Of a DNA stretch of 64,000 nucleotides, positions 37,161 through 49,100 are shown one piece after another. Within the stretch, counting starts at the first letter, position 1; each line of letters begins with the position of its first letter. The DNA comes from Scatophagus argus. Lineage: Eukaryota > Chordata > Actinopteri > Scatophagidae. The stretch is from positions 26,048,127 to 26,112,126 of the forward strand of contig NC_058495.1 of NCBI RefSeq assembly GCF_020382885.2, read 5' to 3'. The notes beneath the pieces are model-generated. The model was not told where the DNA came from and did not search any database. It worked only from the letters and a program-made list of their open reading frames with translations. The position numbers and the translations under genes were made by a program.

Positions 37161-37470
37161 CAGGGGGTCTGGAGGCCTGTGTACAGTCTAAGTTGTCATA
37201 GTAGCGTCAGGTGTTACAGAGGTGTCAAGTTGTTTTCTAAGTTATATTAATTTTTGGTATACAAGAGAAAGAGTGGAGGCTGGCATAGTCTGGTAAATCC
37301 GATCGACAAAGTCAGGAGTGAGTGACTGCTGTTGAGTCGGTACCGGAGCCGCACCTGTGCCCTCTGTGTACTCTGTAGTATACTCAGCACTCAGCTGATT
37401 GGACATGACGGCTTCAGCCAAAAAAATACAAAACAAAATCACATTTTCTCCAAACTTTATTCCTCGCATT
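37161..37470 (-). other. Candidate BLCAP first (untranslated) exon carrying a small upstream ORF
   Basis: The left edge at 37,161 is a near-perfect donor on the - strand. The right edge is unknown. Inside lies a - strand reading frame, 37,403-37,242, of 53 residues starting MSNQLSAEYTTEY and containing GTGAAPVPTQQQ (an in-frame ATG further up, at 37,469, would make 75). Its Thr/Gln/Pro-rich wording looks more like protein than random DNA, but I do not recognise it. It could be an upstream ORF in the BLCAP leader, an exon of an unrecognised gene, or chance. Confidence 0.3.
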
Positions 37471-39309
37471 TAACTCATTACACAGACAACCAAAAGAGCA
37501 AGACAGTCAAATGACAGTCAAAATGCATATAAACGGACATAGAAAAAAATAAATGAACAGGGGAAAAGAACCTGGGAAGAATTAATGCAAACTCGACAAA
37601 AACGTTGGACAAAACATAAAAATCTTACCAGGAAACTAAGCTTGTTATCTTTATACAAACATTTGTTTTTTGCTACAGCTGAAACCCCATTGACTTGCAT
37701 TAGCACTGCTAACAGACGCAAAGCACACATGAGGCTAAAATGTCTAACAAGCAGCTTCCAGCATGTTATCAAAGGACTGACTGAGTGGAAAACTAGTTTG
37801 TCGCAAACGCTTTCTGATTTGGCTTTCGCTAACAGAGCAGAGAGAAACAGAGAAATCTGGACTGTCTGACCACAGTGTGATTCTGATTCGCTAAAAGGAG
37901 ATTTGATCTATCAGTCCACAAGAAGTTCAACGAGTCACTCATAAAACAAAGGCTCCATCCTGTCAGGATAATGGTGGAACATTAAAGGCCTTTATTTACC
38001 GCAAAGAGAAATGAAGTGGTGACAAGCAGCATTTCTCATTAGTGCTATTAGTGAAGCAGAATGAACAGGGAAACCAAACACCATTAATAAAACTCAGTTT
38101 GTTACAGGTTTAGACCCGTCAGGAACAACTTAACCATCGGGGGCCTCAGAGTTGTGCGTCACGATTGTCGATGTCACGATTCTCTCGCACGTGAACTATT
38201 CTCTGCGCCACGTTAAAAACCACTGAAACACTTCATAAGCAGCATTGGGTGAAAAGTCAAATTCGTATCATCATTGTAAAATTTCAAGATCTCGGATTTC
38301 ATGATCAAACTTTGCAGATATTTTCGTCACGTAAGACACGATATTTTACGTATTCCACGTGTAAAATACAGATTAAGCCTCAGATCTCTAAACTCGGCTT
38401 ACTGGACAACCAAACGTGCTGTCACAGTCTGCAGTGGTGGTTATGTTGTGTTTTGCTTTTCGCACGTGCTCGTGTGCTTTTGACTGTGCTTACGTGCTCT
38501 TCTAAGTTCTCTTCCTGATGTTCTTATACAGTATCAACCTGCAGAGGAAAATTAGGCTTTTAGACCCAAGCGCTCGTGTTAATTCATGTAGACTGTCCCT
38601 TCTTAAATAAAATCCAAAACACTGTATATAAATAAAAGCAGATTCTGAAAAGAAAACACATGATGAGAATCTGTCTCCATCCCACTCTCATTCAGTCTTT
38701 GGGTAAATAAAAGCAACAGAAGCAGGATGTTTCCTTATATTTGTGCTTGCTGCAGTGCTGAAAGCTACATGCTCGTCTGTTCTGTCTTCCAGCGGAGGAC
38801 AAGGGGACAATGTCCTGCCTGTGTCTTGTCAGATCTCAGACTCAGGTCAGTTACTGAATGTGTACAGCAGGGTCAGCTGTCAGTCCCTGCATGTCCTGAA
38901 CGCTCCATGAATGCTGCTCAGCCGACAACGTGCACATCAATCAGCGCAGTTTATAGTGAAGCCAAACACGGTATTGTTACGTTGAGTAAAAGAGCTGCAA
39001 CACAGGCGACATCTTGATGAAATGACGATGGACAACAGTAGCTGTAACAGGAGCGGAGATGGACAAACTGCAGGAAAAACAAAAACGCTGTAAAAGTCGA
39101 CAAACACCATAAAGTGAGCATTTTTCAATCTCCATTACTGCTACGTGATGTGAGCCCACTGGTACATCTTACCCAAAACCAGGCAAAAATATCTGAAATG
39201 ATTTCTGTCCATCTGATGGTACTGCATGAGCTACGACAGTTTGGTAACTAGCCAGTATTTTATTTATGGCATCCAGAACTTGACTTAAATGCTGATGTAT
39301 CAGTCAGGA

Positions 39310-39860
39310 TCTTATAGGGACTTGACGACGACCGTGACTCTGACATGACCGTATTATTCAGACTTTAACGAACCGATTCAGACCGTATTGTTTAAGACAT
39401 GACCAGTGACTCGGACACGACTGTAGTGACCTGGATGTTACGGTGATGACACGACTGTACCGATTCAGAAATGACCACACAAATGTGGCCACTAACGTAC
39501 TGTTTCAGACATGACTGCAGTGGCTTGTGTTTGACCATAAAGACTCTGACAGGACCGTAAAGACTGAGATACGACCACAGTAATGCAGACAGTAAAACGT
39601 TGGTTCTGACATGACTGTGGTGACTTGGTCATAACCGTAGTGACTCGGATGTGACTGCACTGATTCAGACTGTAGTGACTCAGGCTTGAGAGTCCGTTGA
39701 CTCGAAAATGGCAGCGGTGATTCAGCGACTTGCACGTGATCAAAGCAACTCGGATATGACCATAGCGACTCAGACATATCCTTGGTGACTTAGACTTAAA
39801 CAGTTCACCTTAAAACACTGAAGACTTGGGGCTCGACTTGGACTCGGCGTGGAGCGACTC
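39310..39860. repeat. Degenerate GACTC/ACATGACC tandem array
   Basis: About 550 bases are made of variations on GACTCGGACATGACCGTAGT with an irregular spacing of about 15-25 bases. They end in the GACTTGGACTCG ... GACTCGACTTC words common in fish satellites. No two neighbouring units are identical, so the array is old or drifting. Confidence 0.65.
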
Positions 39861-40389
39861 GACTTCAACATTGTAACTAGCGATTTGTTCATGCTTTTGG
39901 CCTCTAAATGTTGCCCATGTGTCATAGCCTCAAGATTTAGCCAGCAGCAAACAGCAGCCATTCCAACACTATTGAAGAAAGCATATTAGGCTAACAGGAC
40001 ATAAGTATAGCAATCACATGACCGGCTGTAGAGTTCAACAATCCACAGCAGTTACAACCATTCCTATGAGCAAAATGGAGATATTTCAGTCACTGTGTGT
40101 ATTACATTTAACATGATGCAGCATATCAATGATGATAGTCACTATTTCCAAGAGGAACTGATAAAGTGCCAAGACCTTACTTTCAGAGATACTTTCAGGC
40201 TTTACTTCCTGTTCACAGATTCAGAGGAGTAGCTAAGAGGAGTCACTGTTGTCTCTGGAGTCGGACGTCGCGGCGAAACCACTGAGCTGAAGCTGTAACA
40301 TGTTTTAGTCTTTAATCTGACGTGAAGAATTTCTTGCTGCTGTCTGCAGTACTTTTCTGTCACCAAGTCCAGTCGTCATTGAATTGTGT

Positions 40390-40835
40390 GTTTTCTGGTC
40401 TTTTACTTGAGTAAGATTAACTACACAACACGGTAAAAATACTTCTTTACAAGGGAAGTTTTACATTCAAAATATTACTCAAGTAAAAGTACAGGATTAT
40501 TAGAAAAATGCACTTAAAGTACTAAATGTAGTTGTTATGCAAAAAAGTGCGTGGTGACAGTATTATATTATTATATCATATTATTATTTATATGTTACTG
40601 AATAATTATAGCATTCATGTGTGAATGGTATTTTACCACTGTGTACTGTGGACAGTGAAAATAATTACTTCACGTTACTGACTAGTTTTAAGTACCCAAC
40701 ATAATTCATACTTTACTATGTCAAATATTAATTTGTACAGGAAAGATAAAATAAAAATACTCGAGTAAAGTGCTAGTACCACAAAACTGTACTTCAGTAA
40801 AATACTTGAGTAAATGTATTAGGTTACATTCCTCC
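40390..40835. repeat. ACTTGAGTAAAAGTA dispersed fish repeat
   Basis: TTTTACTTGAGTAAGATTAA at the left and GTACTTCAGTAAAATACTTG near the right frame the element. The interior has ACTCAAGTAAAAGTACAGG and an AT-rich core. The two ends are partly inverted copies, as expected of a non-autonomous DNA element. Confidence 0.7.
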
Positions 40836-41414
40836 ACTGGTCCAGTTCGGGTCATTTTGTTGAATTATTTGGTTTAATGTAAAATAAAATGGCAGCCATT
40901 TTGAAAGCTTCATCACACTGAGCCATTAAATGTGGGAAAAGGTGCTTTGCTCTGTGATTTTATGCTGGTTTCATTTTTCTCATGCAGCCACAGCGTAAAA
41001 AGCGAAAAACTTAAGGCACGCTAAACGGATGTGTTTGTACGTGGATACGAAGCGCAACGTAATTCTCTTCAGTCCAACTGTTTCACAAGGTGGACAACGT
41101 AAGAGACCAGGAAGTCTACTGTCCTTCCATGACGGGATGTTTGAAGCATGCGTAATGTGACATATGGCCCAGTGTCTGATATCCACGGTGACGTCAGTGA
41201 CTCCTCTGCTATGATCCTCGTAGCCTCAGTCCAAGCTTAACTGACTGGACAACACATCTTACTACTATTAACTCCCGTCTACTTCCTTCCACCCCCCCCA
41301 CCCCTTTCTTCTTTTCGTCCTCTCCTTCTTATTCTTCTTCTTCTCCTTCTTCTTCCCGTCTGGATCCTCTGTCTATCAAAGACTCATAACCTGTCTCCTC
41401 ATCCTCTTCCTCCC

Positions 41415-43090
41415 TCAGAGATGTGTGTCCTGCTCCTCTTCGTCCTCCTCAGTCGCTGCTTGATTGACAAACACCTGAATAAAAAAAAAGAGAAAAAGAC
41501 GAGAGGCTTGATGTTGTTGCCGGGCAGAATAAAGTTAGTTTGCCCAAAAGACACAAGACAGCAGATTGTTTACCACTAAACCTTTCAAGCTTTCCTGCCT
41601 CGTCTCAAGTCTCAAATTAATTATTCATTCAGCCATCCAATCACCTGCCAGCGATTGCTGTCCTCCCCGCCCCCTTCTCCTCCCCCTGCCAGCCCATTGG
41701 CGCTCGGCTTCTTCTCCTGCATCTCAGGCTGGCCGTCATTGGCCACGTCCAGCATGGGGTTGTCGTGACAACCGTTCTCCACAAAGTGAAGCTCCTCCGC
41801 ACGGAACTGCAGGGTGAACGAACACAGAAGGCTTACAGGTGTGTCTGCTCATTGCACCTGTGTGTGAGCGGCTTCGTCGCTCTTTACTCACCGCCGTCTT
41901 CGTCGCGGGCAGCCGTCGTTGCCAGCAGATGTATATGAACCCGGATGTGATGATGACCATGCAGACGGAGCCGATGATCACCAGAACCACAAAGAGCTTG
42001 CCGTAGTCGCTGCGTGTCTGGCTGGGCCGAGACTGGCAGCTGCTGGCCGCGCTGTAGTTCTGGATGCCCACCTGACGAAGCACACGATCACACGGTCGGT
42101 TCACACGCGACGGGCGAGCAGGTTTGGGCTCATCTACTGTGACCACATTATCTACATGTACTCACAGATAATAACTCTGAGAGAGAGCAGTGAAAAAAAT
42201 CACAGTTCATGAAGTTTATGTTCCACTTCCAAACGTACAACAATCGAGTGAACGCTGGAAAAAGTTGTCTACTTTGCCTACTTTATCGGGACCATTTGTG
42301 ATTCCCCCTTTGCAAATCAGAGGGCAAACATTTGCTTGCCAGAGCTGGAGGACGTTTTCTGTGATTAGAACTCCCAACAGGCCGTCCTGTGCATCAGATG
42401 AGCTTTGAGAGGATATCTTAGCTTATCTTAAATTAGCCCCTTGTTCTCCATGTTGGCAGCTGACTGGAGGGGAAACGGAAATGTCAGTCCGTCTTCATCT
42501 GGAAGCAAACATTTCAGTTAGCCACGGGTCAGTGTACCTTATTCAGACTCTTCCTGATCTCTCCCAGCATGCCCAGCACATCCTTGGTACCTATGACTCC
42601 TGAAAGACACAACATGTGGAGCATTTCAACGCAGTCTTAAAACACCAGACGACCATTTCTTCGCATCCGAGTTAGTCAGTCTGTGTGTACTGAAGAAAAC
42701 TTCTTATTGGAAAGATTCCCTTCATGTCTGGTTTGACATCCAAAGAAAACTCGTGAAACGGCTCCAAGATCTTTTACGACAGTCGGATGTTTGAGGGTGC
42801 AGCCTTCAGTCGAGTTCAAACGAGTTACAAGGTTTGAAACCTGATTTTTGTCCCATTAACTTTTATTTTTACCTTCAAACAGCTGTCTGAACATGTTTTT
42901 GTACTGTGAGTGAAATCTAAGTGGACAAAAATGTTGGTACGCTTTTCTGAGTTTATTACAGTGCTGTCAAAGCTAAAACAGGCAGCAGCAGGTGGTGCAG
43001 AGCGTTCGGCTGAGCTTTTTATCGCCTCTCAGGCGACTTACAGCCTGCCCGACCTGCAGACACAACTCAGGGCTGAGAAAACATACAGCA

Positions 43091-43123
<33 letters not shown>

Positions 43124-46100
43124 TCACCATGCTCAGATGCCACGTTCATCAGCAGCTGGTGTTGCTGGTGTGTAGGCTTGCTGAGGTAGAGTACCCACGA
43201 TCCCTCAGGGCTGTTCATTCTTCGAGCAAACACCCGCTCCAGGATCCTCAACAACCGTACACCCTGGTCAACACGAAACTCCTCCTACCACAAACACACA
43301 CTCATTTTTCTACAAGTTCATACTTGATTTCCACACAGACACAGCTGATACTGAAGGCAGAGCACGTCGTCTTTTACTCGGGAACACAAAAATGAAGTCA
43401 CAGGTACGAACACATGATGTTATGTCTGTTTGTTTTGAAGGACAGGAGAGGCAGAAAGATGGCAGACGCTGCAGTGAAGGTCCTTCCTCCCTCACTGAGT
43501 CACACACAATAACAGTCGGCCTGCAGCGGTTCTGTCTGTCCGTCCGTGAAACTCAGCTCACTTCCTTCCTGACTCTGACGGCGTGGGAGACATTCAGGGA
43601 CATTCAAAACCTCAGCGCTGACTCTGGGCAGATTAAATGGACAGGAGACAATCAGAGTTGATCGCGTGCTTGAAGCAAACCGGTTCTTCCAAAACCTGGT
43701 CCAACCACGTCGAAAGGAAAGAGTGTTAATAGCTTGTATTGATAAGGAGGGCGAGACATCGCAGCTGCACTGACAAGTCGATCAATCGATCAGTCTATCA
43801 AAAGGAAATTAGCTGTCGACTGCTCTGACAATCGATTCATTGTTCAAGTCATTTTTCGAGCTAAAAGGTCAAAGACTTGCTGCTTCCAGCTTCTTAAATG
43901 TCACGATTTGCTGCATTTCTTTGTCCTTTATGACAATAACTGAAAGGAGTCTTTGAGTTTTGGACTGTTGGCTGCACAAAAGAAGAAGTTTGAGAAATTG
44001 TGACGAGCATTTTTACATTTGGTTGATATTTTATGGATCAAATGATGAATCAGATAATTGTGAAAATAATCTGCAGATTTACCGCAAATAAAAATAATCA
44101 TTTCCTGAATGAATACTGACTTTGCAGTTGCAAACACCACACAGAAATCCAGTTTGGTCTGTGTTTTGCGTCTGTTAACCGGACTTGATACACAATGCTT
44201 TGACAGACACCTGCCGCCCCGTCTGAAACAAGTCAGCTAACAGCTAATCGCATTTAGCATCCCGGTTCTTCTGGATACAAAAATGATCGTGTTGCCAATC
44301 GTCTCATTTCCTTTCCTCTCGAAACACATTAACATCACAAGCCTGTGAAGGTTTTCAGTTGATAATCACAAGCCAAACACACACGCTTAATCTCACATCA
44401 ATAACACTGATTGATGTGATGTCTCGTTGAGCACCTTTAATTTGAATGCTGCATCCTTGTACTTACACAGTTGAGGTTTTGCGTCAGGTTGAGGATGACG
44501 TAGCCTCGTCCAACCAGCTCGCTCCAGTCCAGACACATCACCTAAAACACTCACAGTTAGCATTTCAACAGTAATGTGAACGTCTAATCAACGTCGGACA
44601 GCACATGTGTGTACGTGAACGTACCTGCCCCGTCTCCTCCAGCTCATCGAAATCACTGTCTGGTAAGACGACCTCCGTGACCCCACCTCCCCTGACCTCC
44701 GTTCTCCGGGCCGGCAGGGGCGTGGTCTTTTCCAGCCAATCCCAGGCGGGTTTGACGAAGCCGATGGTGGTGGAGGGATCTGTGGTGAGCGGGCTGATGG
44801 GTCTGACTCTCGTTTCCTTTTTGTCCATTTTTCCCCAGCTTTCCTCCTCCACCTCCTCACTTCTGCCGTCCACTCGGGCGCCTTGAGCAAGTAAGAAAAG
44901 AATCAATTCATAATGCATGTAACACATTTTTTCTGCTGTGTTTTTCATGTGGTAAAGGCTGTAAAAAGACACGACCCTCCAAGACTCTAATCACAGTCGC
45001 AGTTAAACCCCATTTTCACCTTTGAACTCGTGATCTCCTTCTTCCAGCTGGTCCTCTTCCTCCACGCTGGGCTGCAGGGGCTCTCGGCTGGGAGCCATGC
45101 CAACCTCGGGAACAGTGGGATTCTGGGTAAATACGCCTTTAAGTGCCGGACCAGTGTCCTCCTCTTCCTCCTCCCTCCCTGTCTCGTCTGCAGTGACAAA
45201 GCAGACTTAAAACAAAAGCAGCAGATGCTCCTCGCCTTAACAGCAAGCGCCCAGTGTAACATTAAAGGCACAGTTCACACATTTTCCTCTTTTCTGTAGT
45301 GATATTTACTCATCTACATCGTTTCAGTGTCTTTCAACCTGGATTAAGAAGATTCATGAGGATTCATCCTCTGGGGAACATGAACGTTTGTACCAAATTT
45401 TAGTCTGGAGCAAAGCAGCGTACTGGCCAACAAAAATATAAAACAAAAATATTACGGAGGAGAAGAATCATATTAGCTCAGTCAATATTTTTTATTAATT
45501 TGGTGTGCACCTTTTGTGTAACCTCCCAGCAGCCCAAAGTCGGTGCCTGTGTCAGTCTCAGGGATGGCAGTTCCTGCAGAGTCTCCTCCAGCAGCAGCTG
45601 GAGTAGAAGCTGCAGTAGATGGAGTGCTGGTTGTAGTGATGGAGGACTGAAGGACTCCATAGCCACTGGAGTGACCATCTTCCTCCCCCTCCGCCTCCCA
45701 CAGCTCTCTTTCTAAGGGACCAACCTAAATGGTAGATGTCAAGTTACAGGATGAGACACCCAAGTTAGAGGGAGACACTGGCTGTGGTGACAGTCAAAGG
45801 TGCAGTTTCCACTGAGGACCGGAGGACAGGATGTTCCCCTCATTACATAAAAAAACATGTATACGTTCATGTAGATCGCCTTCACACATCACCATGCAGT
45901 CTACGTGAGCCTGACCTTCTGATCAGTGGGGCATCGGTTCTTTGGTGAGGCAGTTATCCCCATTGGTCCACTGGATGTGAGCCAACAAGACACCAGTATT
46001 CACATAAACCAGTTAAAGACTAATTAAACTATTCAGTGCAGGGTTAGCAGGTGAGCCCTGGATTACATCTCATGTACTGCGATCCCATTAAAGCCCAACT

Positions 46101-49100
46101 GCAGCTGATAATTTCTCTTTTTATGCTGCCTTCAAACCTCAACACAGCAGTGATCCGCCACGTCATGAAAGTGTCAGGACAGTCTCTCCTCAAAGGCACT
46201 GAAGGTGTTGCACTCATTTGATACTTAGAAACAGAGGATAGAGGTGATGTTGAAAAAATGGGAAAAGTGGTGCAAGCAAAGTTACAGTAATGAGCTTAAG
46301 AGCGCAAGGGCTCAGCAGTCCTTAAGGCCTGCAGGATGAAGTTGTGTCTGAGCCTGGTGGTGCAGGACTGGATGCTTCGGTACCATCTGCCAGACGGCAG
46401 CCTGAACAGCCAGAACAGTTTGTGGCTGAGGTGACTGAGGTCTTTGATGATCCTGTTGACCTTCTTGCTGCGCCGCTCTGTGTTGAGGTCCTCCATGGAT
46501 GGCAGCTCTGTCCCGGTGATGTGCTGAGCAGTTTTCACCACCGTCTGTAGAGCCTCACGGTTGAGGGTGGTGCAGCTGCCACACCAGCCGGTGATGTCTC
46601 GTCAGGATTCTCTCTGTGGATGCTGCAGAACATCCTGGAGTCTGTGCAGAAGAGCTGTTGCCTTGCTTTCTTGGTGACCTTGGTGATGATGGTGTGGTGA
46701 GTCCAGGTCCTCACTGTGGTGGCCACAGGTCATGAACAGGGTTGTGTGTGAACAGATACAGAAGAGGGCTGACACTGCAGTCCTAATCTGTTCTGACCAG
46801 ACTCAAATAGTCCTAAACCTAAAGCCTCCCAGCAAACATTCTGAGTTTGGTTTCACTATGATGATGATTTGGTATTTGTACAGTTTTGTTCAGACACACG
46901 TTTGTCCTCCATCCTTCACCGCAGCACAAGCACTAACCAGAACCTTTTCTGCAGCGTGACAGCACTGCGGCATTGCCCCTCATACTCAATAATAAAGGGT
47001 TTGCATGTCAAAGCTGTTTCTCCACAACAACAACATCTTCCTGACCTTCACACGCCTGGCCAGTCACTGTGTGACTCAGGTGTGTTGGATTGTCGCGGTC
47101 CAGTCATCTGACAAGCAGTTTGTCAGAAGCATATGGATGCAGTAAAGTTCCTCAAGTGATGGGTTAAAATTTGACTTTACTTTGATACAGAAAGAATAGA
47201 AACAAAAACAAAAGCGAGCAGCAGTACAGGCTGAACAACAGCGGCTTTTACCTGTGGCTCGAGTAGTCAAAGTGTGAAACGATGATTTCATGAGAGGCAT
47301 CAACTGGGAGTCATTTCTTTGACAATGGTGAAACCTGCCCGTTGGCTGAGTACTTTCTATCTTCTATCTATCTTTTATTTTACACAACGACATTTACAGT
47401 TGAAAACCCGTATCCATATAAAGACATCTTTGGTCTGTCCTCACCTCCAGCACCGAGGATGCACGATGCTCCTGCAGCCCAGGATCAGGCACCTCACCTG
47501 GGGGGGAGAGACCGGGCTGCTGTGAGCCGGTGGGGTGGAAAGACGGACTGTAGCCTGTGTGACACAAAGAGACATGTCAGAAACACGTGTTAAATAAACC
47601 TCTTGTCACCCGTTCCTGTTTCTGCAGTTGTCATGAGGTGGTGACAGCGAGCCCTGATTTGGTTTTGCAGAGAAGATCATTTCTACTAACCAATCAGAGC
47701 GTCCAGGTCAGGGGTTGCGTGGTTGGCCTCTGAGGCATCCAGTACTCCTCCTGTCTCTCCTCCGACGCCTCCCCCCCTCCTCTCTCTGTCCTCCGCTGTG
47801 TCTCTCTCCCACTCGTCCTCCCCCCCTCTTCTCTCTCGGTCCTCTCCCCCCTCCTCTCCTCTCTCTCTGTCCTCCATGTCCGTTCCATAGAAGCCTGAGG
47901 CTTCCAGGGAGGAATCGCCTGCTCCGGGCCCACTGAGGAGCTCCCTCTCTGGATCAGTGGAGTCTGAGTGTCCCCTGTAGCCTTCTGCATCCTGGGGAAC
48001 TGCCAGATGAACCATGCGCTGAAAGTCAAAAGATATTTGTTCATCAGATGTCTGGTTGTTAGCCAACGCGTTACAAAATAAGTCACAATGGTCAGATATT
48101 TTAATTAAACTCTCCTGCAATGCTCGAAAAATGCTCAGCCTCACCTCCATCTCGTCTTCCACATCCAGGTTTTCATCCACAGCAGCTCGAGTCCTGGCTG
48201 TATCCTGACCCACAGAAGATGGCGGGTTTAACTGAGTGGAGTTGGTGGAGTCCATCTTTGCCTGGGAACGAGACGTTTCATGTATCTCTGGCCAGCCCAT
48301 GTCATGAACCAAATGAGGCTGGACTCGCACTAACTCCTGGACTGAGTGCCGTTTGGTTCTGACTAACTCCTGGATGACGTGCGGCAGGGACGGGCCTTCA
48401 TCCTGGAATAGACGGGCCACCGGAGGGCTGAGGGGTATGACTCGCTGGGATGAACCCAGTCTGAAGGCGTCACAGCTGGCCAGAAGAGCTGCGGGAAAGA
48501 GAGAAAAACACTGAAAGTCTGTCAGAACATCAAAACTCAGAAATTCAAAAAAGATTCAGAAAAGTTGGAGATGAAATTTTAAAGATCTGCTTCAGGAAAT
48601 GAGATGGTCAGCACAAGTTGGGATTCAGTGGGCTAGCGAAAATAAAAACAAACAAATCAAAACAGGCAAAATAACGTGCACAATAAAAATGAAGCAAAAA
48701 GCACTAAGATGAAATACTTATTAATGTATGCTTCTAACAACTGCATGGGTACACTGGAGAAATATGAGAAACAGATAACATTCAAACCTATCAACCTTAA
48801 CAGCAATCAGTGGATTAAAAAATAAGAAAAAATAGATAGACAATAATAGATAATAATAGACCTGAGTGGACTGACAGATCAACTCACTTTAATACAGATT
48901 TAATTCACTTTTTGTTTTTTGTTTACCCGGCATACTTTAAACAACAAAGATAAGAGTCTGCATTTTCTGCATTACACAAGTTTCTGCCATTCATTCCTTT
49001 ATTTCACTAAACGGTTCATTAAAAGTTCACTGACTCATCCATGGCTTCACACACGTTCGTCCTGTCATTCACCAACTCATCTTTGTCGCTACTCATTCAT

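Larger units (their letters stand above)
37471..41414. other. Repeat-rich stretch between BLCAP and PODXL2, probably including the PODXL2 3' UTR
   Basis: No coding exon is supported. Candidate - strand AATAAA signals for PODXL2 (TTTATT on +) occur at 39,258-39,263 and near 37,990, which would give 3' UTRs of about 2.2 or 3.4 kb; neither is certain. The stretch includes the degenerate GACT repeat (39,310-39,860), the ACTTGAGTAAAAGTA repeat (40,390-40,835) and a pyrimidine-rich tract (41,270-41,410), which is purine-rich in the PODXL2 sense. Confidence 0.4.

Noticed and set aside
44565..44972. Full 135-codon frame around PODXL2 exon 7
   Set aside because: Only 44,625-44,881 is exonic; the ends run past clear donor and acceptor sites.
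45712..45724. Extending PODXL2 exon 5 to the upstream AG
   Set aside because: It shifts the frame and reaches a stop, while the next AG joins cleanly in phase with exon 4 and with exon 3.
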